A stretch of DNA of 64,000 bases from Paracoccaceae bacterium (GTDB lineage: Bacteria > Pseudomonadota > Alphaproteobacteria > Rhodobacterales > Rhodobacteraceae), in contig JANREX010000050.1 in NCBI GenBank assembly GCA_030758115.1, forward strand, positions 31,539 through 95,538, given 5' to 3'. A program made the translations under genes and the position numbers. Below are positions 9,568 through 17,855 of the stretch, piece by piece (the stretch's first letter is position 1; each line of letters begins with the position of its first letter). The notes beneath the pieces were generated by a model. The model was not told the DNA's origin. It saw only the letters and a list, made by a program, of their open reading frames with translations, and did not search any database.

Positions 9568-10902
9568 ATGAACAAGTTCGTGATGGCTGCGATCGGCGGG
9601 ACGATGATCGGGGTCCTGGCCACGACGCAGCTGGCAGCACCGCTTCTGGCGCAGGAGTCATCGAAAAACACCAGTGTCTACGAGCAGCTTGACCTGTTCG
9701 GCGATATTTTCGAACGGATCCGCGCGCAATACGTGGAAGAGGTGGATACAAACGAACTGATCGAGGCGGCGATCAACGGCATGCTGACCTCGCTTGATCC
9801 GCATTCCAGCTACATGTCGCCCGAAGATGCCGCCGACATGCGGGTGCAAACCCGTGGTGAATTCGGCGGCCTGGGGATCGAGGTCACGCAGGAAGAGGGC
9901 TTCGTCAAGGTCGTCTCGCCGATCGATGGCACGCCCGCCGATGCGGCCGGGATCGAGGCTGGCGATTTCATCACCCATGTCGATGGTCAAAGCCTGCTGG
10001 GCCTGACGCTGGACCAGGCCGTCGACATGATGCGCGGCCCCGTGGGCAGCGAGATCGTGATCACCGTCCTGCGTGAAGGCACGGCCGAACCCTTCGACGT
10101 GTCGATCATCCGCGACACGATCAAGCTGACGGCGGTCCGTACCCGTACCGAAGGACAGGCCGTGGTGCTGCGGGTCACCACCTTCAATGACCAGACCTAC
10201 AGCAATCTTGAATCCGGTCTGGCCGATGCCATCAAGGAGGCGGGCGGGATCGATGCGATCAGCGGGATCGTCCTTGATCTGCGCAACAACCCCGGCGGCC
10301 TGCTGACACAGGCGATCCGCGTCTCGGACGCCTTCCTCGAAAAGGGCGAGATCGTCTCGACCCGCGGCCGCAACCCCGAGGATGGAGAGCGTTACAACGC
10401 CACGCCGGGTGATCTGGCCCAGGGCAAGCCGGTTGTCGTTCTGATCAACGGCGGCTCTGCCTCTGCCTCTGAGATCGTGGCAGGCGCGTTGCAGGATCAC
10501 CGCCGCGCCGTGGTGATCGGCACCAAGAGTTTCGGCAAGGGTTCGGTGCAGACCGTGATGCCGCTGCGTGGTGAAGGCGCGATGCGCCTGACCACGGCGC
10601 GCTATTACACGCCGTCGGGCCGTTCGATCCAGGCGCTGGGTGTGTCCCCCGATATCCTGGTGGAACAGCCGCGCCGTCAGCCCGCCTCGCCCGAGGAAGA
10701 GGAAAGCACCGCCCCCAGCCGGTCCGAGGCCGATCTGCGCGGCTCGCTGAACAACGACAGCCTGACCGAGGATCAGATCCGCCAGATCGAGGAAGATCGC
10801 GCCAAGGCCGAACTGTCGGCCAAGCTGCGCGAAGACGACTACCAGCTGGCCTATGCTCTGGATATCCTCAAGGGCCTTTCGGCGCTTGGACCCGCGCGCT
10901 GA
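9568..10902 (+). CDS. ctpA: C-terminal processing peptidase, S41 family
   Basis: A periplasmic serine protease of 444 residues that cuts near the C-termini of envelope proteins, in other bacteria including peptidoglycan hydrolases. The start is the ATG two bases after the upstream stop, followed by a signal peptide (IGGTMIGVLATTQLAAPLLAQ). A PDZ domain lies around residues 90-175 (GGLGIEV, PADAAGIEAGDFI). The S41 protease domain has INGGSASASEIVAGAL with the catalytic serine and GTKSFGKGSVQT with the catalytic lysine, the Ser-Lys dyad of this family. The C-terminus is acidic and charged. Its position after the EnvC-like gene suggests joint control of septal peptidoglycan hydrolysis. Confidence 0.95.
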   Translation: MNKFVMAAIGGTMIGVLATTQLAAPLLAQESSKNTSVYEQLDLFGDIFERIRAQYVEEVDTNELIEAAINGMLTSLDPHSSYMSPEDAADMRVQTRGEFGGLGIEVTQEEGFVKVVSPIDGTPADAAGIEAGDFITHVDGQSLLGLTLDQAVDMMRGPVGSEIVITVLREGTAEPFDVSIIRDTIKLTAVRTRTEGQAVVLRVTTFNDQTYSNLESGLADAIKEAGGIDAISGIVLDLRNNPGGLLTQAIRVSDAFLEKGEIVSTRGRNPEDGERYNATPGDLAQGKPVVVLINGGSASASEIVAGALQDHRRAVVIGTKSFGKGSVQTVMPLRGEGAMRLTTARYYTPSGRSIQALGVSPDILVEQPRRQPASPEEEESTAPSRSEADLRGSLNNDSLTEDQIRQIEEDRAKAELSAKLREDDYQLAYALDILKGLSALGPAR

Positions 10903-10965
10903 TCACACGGATTGCCCCGCATCTTTCGGGCTGCGGGGCAACAAGAACGACTGGAACCAAGCACG

Positions 10966-11454
10966 ATGGCACCGACCCCCGAAGAGATCGCACGCTTGCC
11001 CTATCGCCCCTGCGTGGGCGTGATGCTGGCCAATGACCGTGGACAGGTCTTCGTCGGCCAGCGGCTGGACAATGACACGCCCGCCTGGCAGATGCCCCAG
11101 GGCGGGATCGACCAGGGCGAAGAGCCGCGCGAGGCTGCGCTGCGCGAGTTGTGGGAAGAAACCGGCGTGACGCCTGACCTTGTCGAGGTTCTGGCCGAGA
11201 GTGCGGACTGGATCCCCTATGACCTGCCGCATGAGATCGTGCCGCGCATCTGGCAGGGTCGCTTTCGGGGGCAGCGCCAGAAGTGGTTCCTGATGCGGTT
11301 CCACGGCAGCGATGACCAGGTTGATATCCTGACCAGCCACCCCGAGTTTTCCCAATGGCGCTGGCTTGACCCCGCGGATCTGGTCGATCACATCGTCCCC
11401 TTCAAGCGCGAGGTCTACGCCCGCGTCCTGGATGAATTCGAACCCTTGATCTGA
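10966..11454 (+). CDS. rppH: RNA pyrophosphohydrolase RppH (Nudix)
   Basis: This enzyme removes pyrophosphate from the 5' end of mRNA and so starts 5'-dependent decay by RNase E. The protein has 162 residues. The Nudix box runs from [17 protein letters not shown] into WEETGV and fits GX5EX7REUXEEXGU exactly. The N-terminal [12 protein letters not shown] and the WQMPQGG block are typical of RppH rather than other Nudix enzymes. The start is taken at the ATG at 10966. An in-frame ATG at 10912 would add residues not typical of the family, lying ten bases after the ctpA stop. Another RNA-turnover gene, rnr, lies further along the window. Confidence 0.94.
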   Translation: MAPTPEEIARLPYRPCVGVMLANDRGQVFVGQRLDNDTPAWQMPQGGIDQGEEPREAALRELWEETGVTPDLVEVLAESADWIPYDLPHEIVPRIWQGRFRGQRQKWFLMRFHGSDDQVDILTSHPEFSQWRWLDPADLVDHIVPFKREVYARVLDEFEPLI

Positions 11455-11536
11455 GCGTGCCCCCGGCCGGTTGAAATCGCCCGGGTCCTGCCGAAACATG
11501 CTTCCCAGAGGGTCGGGTTTGGGCTAACTGCGACCC

Positions 11537-12397
11537 ATGGGACAGGACAAGATCAATACGCAGGCCATCGGCCTCGATGTCGGGCTGGCGTTCACCAAAT
11601 GGCTGACCGGGGCCGAGAATCTGCATTACGGGCTCTGGGACGGGCTGGACGTCAGCGCCGCCAACCTGCGCGCCGCGCAGGAAGCCTATACCGATCGGCT
11701 TTTCGCGCTGCTGCCCGATCGTCCCTGCCGCATCCTCGATATCGGTGGTGGTGCCGGCGAGACCGCGAAAAAGCTTCTGGCGCTTGGCCATAGCGTGGAT
11801 ATCGTGGTCCCCAGCCCCTTCCTTGCGGGGCGCTGCCGCGCCAATGCGCCGGCCGCCCGTGTGCATGAATGCATGTTCGAGGATTTCCAGGCCGATCCGG
11901 CCAGCTTCGACATCTGCCTGTTCTCGGAAAGCTTTCAGTATATCCCGCTGGATCAGGGCCTGTCCAAATGCCTGACCCTGCTGGCGCCCGGGGGCGAGAT
12001 CATCGTGGCCGATTGCTTCCGCAGCCCGGAATATACCGGCGACCGGATGCTGGCCCCCGTGGGTGGCGGGCATCGCATCGCCGCTTTCCGCGACACGCTG
12101 GCCGCCCTCCCGCTCGAGATGATCAGCGAGGAGGACGTGACCCTGTCGGCCGCCCCCTCGGTCGAGATAGAACAGGGCCTCTTCAACGTCTTCGGCTATG
12201 GTCTGGCACGTGTGGATCAGGACCTTGCCCGTCATAAGCCCCGCCTGCGCTGGGTGCTGCACCGGGTGATCCGCGCCCTCATCAGCGCCCGCAAACGCGC
12301 GCGGCTGGACCAGCGCCTGAACCAGCAGACACGCAACCGCGAGAATTTCGCCCGGTTCAACATCTACCTGCTGATGCGCCTGCGCCCCAGAGCCTGA
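11537..12397 (+). CDS. Class I SAM-dependent methyltransferase, substrate unknown
   Basis: A soluble protein of 286 residues with a Rossmann-type methyltransferase core: LDIGGGAGETAK (SAM motif I) near residue 73, an acidic residue after strand 2, FDICLFSESFQYI (motif II region) and LLAPGGEIIVADCF (motif III). The C-terminal 60 residues are basic (RKRARLDQRLNQQTRNR) and could contact nucleic acid or membrane. No conserved substrate signature is recognisable, so the acceptor is unknown. No clear ribosome-binding site precedes the ATG at 11537, which may reflect a leaderless message or a different start. Neighbours give no pathway hint. Confidence 0.75.
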   Translation: MGQDKINTQAIGLDVGLAFTKWLTGAENLHYGLWDGLDVSAANLRAAQEAYTDRLFALLPDRPCRILDIGGGAGETAKKLLALGHSVDIVVPSPFLAGRCRANAPAARVHECMFEDFQADPASFDICLFSESFQYIPLDQGLSKCLTLLAPGGEIIVADCFRSPEYTGDRMLAPVGGGHRIAAFRDTLAALPLEMISEEDVTLSAAPSVEIEQGLFNVFGYGLARVDQDLARHKPRLRWVLHRVIRALISARKRARLDQRLNQQTRNRENFARFNIYLLMRLRPRA

Positions 12398-12408
12398 CAC
12401 GGCAGTCC

Positions 12409-12431
12409 CTTTCATCGTTCCCCAAATACTC
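12409..12431 (-). repeat. Rhodobacteraceae-type intergenic element, degenerate copy 2
   Basis: Read on the minus strand this is GAGTATTTGGGGAACGATG plus AAAG. It matches the distal half of the element at 2895-2927 and, as I recall, of the form frequent in Rhodobacteraceae (GGCGGGAGTATTTGGGGAAAGATGAAG). The GCCTCCGGCGGG half is missing here. Function unknown. Confidence 0.35.
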
Positions 12432-12480
12432 AACTGCGCGCCATCTGCCGCAGGTGATCCCTTTGATAGGACTCGAAAAA

Positions 12481-12500
12481 GAACAAAACGTGAATATACT
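12481..12500 (+). promoter_or_regulatory. LexA (SOS) box overlapping the -10 of dnaE2
   Basis: GAAC at 12481-12484, seven bases, then GAAT at 12492-12495: one mismatch from the GAAC-N7-GAAC (GTTC-N7-GTTC) SOS box established for Rhodobacter and other alphaproteobacteria. It overlaps a good -10 hexamer, TATACT (12495-12500). LexA bound there would block RNA polymerase. The box ends 13 bases before the dnaE2 ATG, so the transcript would start only a few bases before, or at, the start codon (near-leaderless). Confidence 0.7.
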
Positions 12501-12508
12501 GTGGAATC

Positions 12509-15436
12509 ATGTTTGCAGAGCTGTGCATCACCTCGAATTTCACCTTTCTCACCGGGGCCTCGCACCCCGAGGAATTCATGCAGCGTGCCGCCAGCCTGGG
12601 CATCGCGGCCATCGCCATCGCCGATCACAACACGGTCGCGGGGATCGTGCGCGCCCATGCCGGCGCGCGCGAGATTGCGCGTCAGGTGGCCGAACGGCAG
12701 GCGCATCAGGCGCAGCATGGTCTGATCGGTCCACCCGACCCCACATGCGGTGCTGATGATCAGGGTCCGCGCTTCACCTGCCCGCGCCTGATCCCCGCCG
12801 CCACGCTGCATCTGGCCGAAGGGCTTGTGCTGACCGCCTTGCCGGAAAACCGGACGGGCTGGGCGCATCTGTGCCGTCTGCTGACCCTTGGCCGTCGGCG
12901 CGCGCCCAAGGGCGGATGCGATCTGCGCCTGGCCGATCTGGAGGGGCAGACCGAGGGGCTGCATCTGTTGCTGCACCCGCCGCAAGAGCCAAGGTCCGAG
13001 AGCGGCGCGGGCGATTGGCTGCCACAGGCGCGCGGCCTGACGCGCCGCCTTGCCACCCGGATGCATCTCGTGATGGCTCCCCGCTATGACGGGCAGGACC
13101 GCGCCCGCTTCGACCGTCTTGCCCGGCTGGCGGCCAGCCTGGGCATTTCCACGCTGGCCTCGGCCACGCCGCTCATGCATGAAGGCCGCCGCCGCCAGAT
13201 GGCGGATGTGCTGACCGCGATCCGTACCGGCACCACGGTCGATCGGCTGGGCCGCGCGGCGCTGGCCAATGGCGAGCAGCGCCTGCGATCTGAGGCGGAA
13301 CTGCGCCGCCTGCTGGGTCCCCATGCCGCCGCCGTGGACAGGGCCGGTCAGCTTGCAGAACGTCTCACCTTCTCGCTGGACGAATTGCGCTATGAATACC
13401 CTTCCGAGGTCGCGGGCAATGAAACCGCCGCCGCCCGCTTGCGCCGCCTGGCCCTGGCCGGTCTGGACTGGCGCTATCCCGAAGGCGCGCCGGATCGTGT
13501 GCGCGGGATGCTGGAGCATGAGCTGACCCTGATCAGCAAGCTGAAGTATGAACCCTATTTCCTGACCGTGCATGACATCGTCGATTTCGCGCGCGGGCGC
13601 GGCATCCTGTGCCAGGGGCGCGGATCGGCGGCCAATTCGGTGGTCTGCTACTGCCTTGGCGTCACCTCGGTATCCCCCGAGATCGGCACGATGGTGTTCG
13701 AGCGTTTCGTCTCCGAGGCCCGCGACGAGCCCCCCGATATCGACGTCGATTTCGAACATGAACGGCGCGAGGAGGTGATCCAGCATATCTATGACCGCTA
13801 CGGCCGTCACCGTGCCGGGCTTTGCGCCACCGTGATCCATTATCGCGGCAAGCGCGCCATCCGCGAGGTGGGGGCGGCGATGGGCCTGTCGCAGGATACG
13901 GTCGCGGCCCTCAGTTCGCAGCTTTGGGGGTTCTACGGCATGTCCGGCACCGAGGAGGCCCGCCTGCGCGAGATCGGGCTGGACCCGACCGAGCCGCGCC
14001 TGGCGCGCACCATGGCCCTGATCCACGAGATCGTGGGCTTTCCCCGCCACCTCAGCCAGCATGTCGGCGGTTTCATCATCACCGAAGGCCGCCTGGACGA
14101 ATTGGTGCCGATCGAGAATGCCGCGATGGAAGGGCGGACGGTGATCTGCTGGGACAAGGACGACATCGATACGCTGGGCATCCTCAAGGTCGATGTCCTC
14201 AGCCTCGGCATGCTGACCTGCATCCGCAAGGCCTTCGACCTGATCGCGCAGCATCACGGCACAAGGCACCGGCTGGCCACGCTGCCGCCCGAGGATCCGC
14301 GCGTTTATGACATGCTGTGCCGGGCCGATTCCGTAGGTGTGTTCCAGGTGGAAAGCCGCGCGCAGATGAATTTCCTGCCCCGGATGAAGCCACGCTGCTT
14401 CTACGATCTGGTGATCGAGGTGGCGATCGTGCGCCCCGGTCCCATTCAGGGCGACATGGTGCACCCCTACCTGCGCCGCCGCAATGGCGAGGAGAAGATG
14501 GAATTCCCCTCGGATGCCTTGGGCGAAGTGCTGGCCAAGACGCTGGGCGTGCCGCTGTTTCAGGAACAGGCGATGCAGATCGCCATCATCGGCGCGGGCT
14601 TCACCCCGGACGAGGCGGATCGTCTGCGCCGGTCGCTTGCCACCTTCAAGAAACACGGCAATGTGTCGGAATTCCGCACGCGGTTCCTGCGCGGCATGGC
14701 GCGCAACGGCTATGACATGGATTTCGCCGAAAGGTGCTTCAGCCAGATCGAAGGCTTTGGCAGCTATGGCTTTCCCGAAAGCCATGCGGCCAGTTTCGCG
14801 CTTCTGGTCTATGCCTCGGCCTGGCTCAAATGCCACCATCCCGGCATTTTCGCCTGTGCGCTGCTGAATGCGCAGCCCATGGGCTTTTATGCGCCCGCGC
14901 AGATCATCCGCGATGCGCGCGAACATGGCGTGCAGGTGCGGCCCGTCTGCGTGAACAACAGCTATTGGGATAATGTGATGGAACCCGACGGGCTGGGCGG
15001 GCTGGCGCTGCGCCTTGGGTTTCGCCAGATCAAGGGCCTGCGCGAGGATGACGCCGCATGGCTGTCGGCGGCGCGCGGCAATGGCTATCTGTCGGTCGCC
15101 GATGTCTGGCGCCGGGCGGGGCTGGCCCCTGTGGTCGTGGCCCGTCTGGCCGAGGCCGATGCCTTTGCCGGGCTGGGGCTGACCCGCCGCCAGGCGCTGT
15201 GGGAGGCCAAGGCCCTGACCGCCGATGCGCCCCTGCCGCTGTTCGCGTTGGACATGGACGGCGAAGGCATCGTGGAGCCCGCCGCCCATCTGCCGCAGAT
15301 GACTCTGGGCGAGGAGGTGGTCGAGGATTACGTCGCCATGCGCCTGTCGCTCAGGGCGCATCCCCTGGCGTTGCTGCGTCCGCTGCTGACCCCTGCACCC
15401 GCGCCGCGCGGCGCGCCAGCTTTGCCGCAAGGTTGA
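12509..15436 (+). CDS. dnaE2: Error-prone DNA polymerase DnaE2, C-terminally truncated
   Basis: An alpha-subunit-type polymerase used in damage-induced mutagenesis together with ImuA/ImuB. A PHP domain opens the protein (AELCITSNFTFLTGASHPEE). The polymerase catalytic aspartates are D410, D412 and D414 in PDIDVDFEH. The palm, fingers and helix-hairpin-helix parts continue to LGEEVVEDYVAMRLSLRAHP near residue 945. Full-length family members carry a further OB-fold of about 100 residues or more after this point. Here the frame ends at residue 975 in a Pro/Ala-rich tail, and its last 86 bases overlap the convergent gene. imuA and imuB are not adjacent. An SOS box lies just upstream. Polymerase function is plausible; activity without the OB domain is uncertain. 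Confidence 0.9.
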   Translation: MFAELCITSNFTFLTGASHPEEFMQRAASLGIAAIAIADHNTVAGIVRAHAGAREIARQVAERQAHQAQHGLIGPPDPTCGADDQGPRFTCPRLIPAATLHLAEGLVLTALPENRTGWAHLCRLLTLGRRRAPKGGCDLRLADLEGQTEGLHLLLHPPQEPRSESGAGDWLPQARGLTRRLATRMHLVMAPRYDGQDRARFDRLARLAASLGISTLASATPLMHEGRRRQMADVLTAIRTGTTVDRLGRAALANGEQRLRSEAELRRLLGPHAAAVDRAGQLAERLTFSLDELRYEYPSEVAGNETAAARLRRLALAGLDWRYPEGAPDRVRGMLEHELTLISKLKYEPYFLTVHDIVDFARGRGILCQGRGSAANSVVCYCLGVTSVSPEIGTMVFERFVSEARDEPPDIDVDFEHERREEVIQHIYDRYGRHRAGLCATVIHYRGKRAIREVGAAMGLSQDTVAALSSQLWGFYGMSGTEEARLREIGLDPTEPRLARTMALIHEIVGFPRHLSQHVGGFIITEGRLDELVPIENAAMEGRTVICWDKDDIDTLGILKVDVLSLGMLTCIRKAFDLIAQHHGTRHRLATLPPEDPRVYDMLCRADSVGVFQVESRAQMNFLPRMKPRCFYDLVIEVAIVRPGPIQGDMVHPYLRRRNGEEKMEFPSDALGEVLAKTLGVPLFQEQAMQIAIIGAGFTPDEADRLRRSLATFKKHGNVSEFRTRFLRGMARNGYDMDFAERCFSQIEGFGSYGFPESHAASFALLVYASAWLKCHHPGIFACALLNAQPMGFYAPAQIIRDAREHGVQVRPVCVNNSYWDNVMEPDGLGGLALRLGFRQIKGLREDDAAWLSAARGNGYLSVADVWRRAGLAPVVVARLAEADAFAGLGLTRRQALWEAKALTADAPLPLFALDMDGEGIVEPAAHLPQMTLGEEVVEDYVAMRLSLRAHPLALLRPLLTPAPAPRGAPALPQG

Positions 15437-16370
15437 GGCCGACACCGGGGCGCGACCAGGGACAGACGGCAATGCAGATCGCGCAGCCGTTGGTCTGGTT
15501 GAAGAAAGGCAGGCAGCGGTCGAAATCCACGTACCATTTCTCCAGCCCGCGCACGGTCTGCTTGTCGGGTGCGATGGCCATGGGCGGGCAGGCGTCCTCG
15601 CAGATGCGGCAACTGGCGCAGAAATCGTCGATGCCATGGTTTTGCGGCGGGGTCGGCGCAAAGGGCGCATCCGTCAGCACCGCAGACAGCCTGAAGGATG
15701 ATCCCATCTCGGCGTCGATGATCGAGCCATGCTTGCCCAGTTCGCCGAAACCGCAGGCCAGCGCGGGCGGGATCAGCAAGAGCTTGCCCGCCATCGGCCC
15801 TGTCACCGGTTCCGCCTCCCATCCCTGCTGGCGCAGCCAGCCGGCCACGGCCTTGGCGACACCTGCCGCGCGGCCGTATTGGCGGATCACCTCGCCGCCC
15901 GCCTCGGCCTCGGGTGCCGCGCTGATCGCATCGAAATCATGCTGCACGCCCAGAACGATCACCCGCGATTGCGCGATGCTCTGCCCCTCGTAAATCCAGG
16001 CCGGGTCCATCACCGCCACGCCGGTCTTCTCGCAAATCCCTTCCGTGACGAACCGCGACAGCGATGCGGTCCATTCCTCTGGCGTGCGGGTCACCGGCGG
16101 GCCGTCAAGGTCTGCCAGCGGCGCGTTCAGGATCGCCTGCCGTTCCGCCCGCGCCGCCACGATGGGGGCGGCATCGGGATCGACGGTATAGAACCAGCGC
16201 TGCATCGCGCCATGGGGGATGTCGTCGGGATCGGGCGCCCAGTAGACCACACGCGCGGGGCGCGGCGCATTCTCGCCCAGGCCGTTGATCGCATTGCCCG
16301 ACACGGACGGCGCCAGCGCCATCTGCGCGGGGTCCGGGACAAAGGGGCGATAGGGGTTCTCGCGTGGCAT
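15351..16370 (-). CDS. Cobalamin/4Fe-4S protein of the RdhA/QueG-like superfamily
   Basis: A cytoplasmic protein of 339 residues with no Tat or Sec signal. Near the C-terminus it has two ferredoxin-type clusters, CASCRICEDACP and CAICIAVCPW, the second preceded by WYVDFDRCLPFFNQTNG. The preceding half resembles the cobalamin-binding (nitroreductase-like) module shared by reductive dehalogenases and epoxyqueuosine reductase, with GSIIDAEMGSSFRLSAVLTD. The cysteine spacing and DRCLPFFNQTNGCAIC favour the RdhA-like side over true QueG, but I cannot settle this from sequence alone. It converges on and overlaps dnaE2. A second, larger relative begins at 62356. The reaction and electron donor are unknown. 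Confidence 0.7.
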   Translation of the reverse strand: MPRENPYRPFVPDPAQMALAPSVSGNAINGLGENAPRPARVVYWAPDPDDIPHGAMQRWFYTVDPDAAPIVAARAERQAILNAPLADLDGPPVTRTPEEWTASLSRFVTEGICEKTGVAVMDPAWIYEGQSIAQSRVIVLGVQHDFDAISAAPEAEAGGEVIRQYGRAAGVAKAVAGWLRQQGWEAEPVTGPMAGKLLLIPPALACGFGELGKHGSIIDAEMGSSFRLSAVLTDAPFAPTPPQNHGIDDFCASCRICEDACPPMAIAPDKQTVRGLEKWYVDFDRCLPFFNQTNGCAICIAVCPWSRPGVGLNLAAKLARRAARVQGSAADAATPGDAP

Positions 16371-16434
16371 GGGGCCAGCCTACACCGGCCCGGCCCCCAC
16401 CATGCAAGTGATTTGACGCGCGCGCGTCAGCGCA

Positions 16435-17727
16435 TCAGCGCTTCAGCAGGGCCAGAACGTCCTGGCTGGGAAAGCCGTCAGGCTGCACACCGATCGACCG
16501 CTGGAAGGCGCGGATCGCCTCGGTCGTATTGGGGCCGATGATCCCGTCGATCTTCTCGATCCCGAAACCGCGCGCCTGCAGGCGCTGCTGCATCTCCATC
16601 CGCTCGTCGAAGGACAGCGGCGCATAGCCGCGCGGCCAGGGTGTCTGGATCTCGGGACCGCCCTTGATCCGGTCGGACAGGTGGCCCACCCCGATCACAT
16701 AGGCATCTGCCCTGTTGTAGCGCTCGATCACCGCGAAATTGTCGAAAATCATGAAGGCCGCCCCAGCCGTGCCCGCGGGCAGCAGGATCGAGGCCGCGCC
16801 ATGGTTGGGCACCGCACGCCCGTTCATGTCGGTCACGCCCATCGCCGCCCAATCCGAGGGGGCGCGCTTGATGTCGCGCTTGGCAAGGCCCGCGTTGAAC
16901 CCGGCGGGCAGGCGCACTTCGACGCCCCATGGCTGGCCCTTGGTCCAGCCGAACCGCTTGAGATAGGCGGCGGTCGAGGCCAGCGCATCGGTGGGATCGT
17001 CCGACCAGATGTCGCGCTTGCCATCGCCGGTGAAATCCACCGCATAGGCCAGGTAGGACGTCGGGATGAACTGGGTATGGCCCATGGCCCCCGCCCAGCT
17101 GCCGGTCATGCTGCGCGGGTCCACATCGCCGGCCTGAATGATCTGAAGCGCCGCGATCAGCTGCGCCTCGAAGAAGGCGCCGCGCCGCCCGTCATGGGCA
17201 AGTGTCGCCAGCGACTGGATCACGTCCATCGTGCCGCGCCGCTCGCCATAGGCGCTTTCCAGCCCCCAGACGGCGGTGACGACCTCTTTCTCGACGCCGA
17301 AACGATCCTCGATCGCCTGCAGGGCGCGGCGGTGCTTTTGCAGCGCGGCCTGGCCATTCTCGATCCGCACGGGTGATGCGGCGCTGTCCAGATAATCCCA
17401 GATCTGGCGGGTGAATTCCGCCTGATTGCGGTCCCGCTCGATCACCAGCGGGTCATATCCGATCCCGGAAAAGGCGCGTTGCAGCACATCCGGGCGGATG
17501 CCCTGTGCCTGTGCGCGGCCGCGGAACCCCGCGGCCCAGCGTTCGAAAGCGGCCCGCGTTTCGGCTGAAACGGCGGGTGCCAGTGTGGCCGGGGCCGCGG
17601 TTCTCTGCACCGTCGACAGGGCCGCTGGCCGCGCCTCGGGGCGCAGGGACCGTTCGACCGGTCCCGCGCATGCGGAATTCGTCATCAGGATCACCGCTGA
17701 CAGTGGAATCAGGAATGTCTTGCTCAT
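16435..17727 (-). CDS. Lytic murein transglycosylase, MltB type, with peptidoglycan-binding domain
   Basis: A 430-residue exported enzyme that cleaves the glycan strand of peptidoglycan to give 1,6-anhydromuramoyl ends. The N-terminus has a hydrophobic segment ending MTNSACAG, a plausible lipobox. The SLT_2/MltB catalytic domain spans roughly residues 58-345 with WGLESAYGERRG carrying the catalytic glutamate, followed by SWAGAMGHTQFIPTSY and DFTGDGKRDIW. The last 65 residues form a peptidoglycan-binding domain (MQQRLQARGFGIEKIDGIIG, AIRAFQRSIG). It is transcribed with rnr in tandem on the minus strand but is separated from it by 128 bp containing a GC-rich hairpin, so it is probably a separate unit. 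Confidence 0.93.
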   Translation of the reverse strand: MSKTFLIPLSAVILMTNSACAGPVERSLRPEARPAALSTVQRTAAPATLAPAVSAETRAAFERWAAGFRGRAQAQGIRPDVLQRAFSGIGYDPLVIERDRNQAEFTRQIWDYLDSAASPVRIENGQAALQKHRRALQAIEDRFGVEKEVVTAVWGLESAYGERRGTMDVIQSLATLAHDGRRGAFFEAQLIAALQIIQAGDVDPRSMTGSWAGAMGHTQFIPTSYLAYAVDFTGDGKRDIWSDDPTDALASTAAYLKRFGWTKGQPWGVEVRLPAGFNAGLAKRDIKRAPSDWAAMGVTDMNGRAVPNHGAASILLPAGTAGAAFMIFDNFAVIERYNRADAYVIGVGHLSDRIKGGPEIQTPWPRGYAPLSFDERMEMQQRLQARGFGIEKIDGIIGPNTTEAIRAFQRSIGVQPDGFPSQDVLALLKR

Positions 17728-17804
17728 GTGCCCGGCCTCGCTTGTGCTTGGTCATTTTCGGCAATGGTAGCGCAAGCGCGGTCGTTGCAAAAGCGTTCTG
17801 TCAA

Positions 17805-17849
17805 GGCGCGCGCGGGTGCCGCAGGGTTCCGCCTACGGGGCCGCGCGCC
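17805..17849 (-). terminator. GC-rich hairpin after rnr
   Basis: GGCGCGCG (17805-17812) pairs perfectly with CGCGCGCC (17842-17849) immediately after the rnr stop on the minus strand. There is no T-run after it, so it is either a weak terminator or an mRNA-stabilising stem. About 78 bp separate it from the transglycosylase start. Confidence 0.35.
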
Positions 17850-17855
17850 CCCCTC

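Noticed and set aside
11402..15670. Very long open frame on the minus strand opposite dnaE2
   Set aside because: Low-complexity His/Arg/Gly/Pro-rich translation typical of antisense shadows in GC-rich coding DNA; dnaE2 is clearly the real gene.
15351..16370. Simple assignment as QueG
   Set aside because: Cysteine pattern and surrounding blocks differ from the usual QueG form; I left the call at superfamily level.
17799..17804. TTGACA on the minus strand upstream of the transglycosylase gene
   Set aside because: A perfect -35 hexamer, but no acceptable -10 at 16-18 bp, so no promoter is called.
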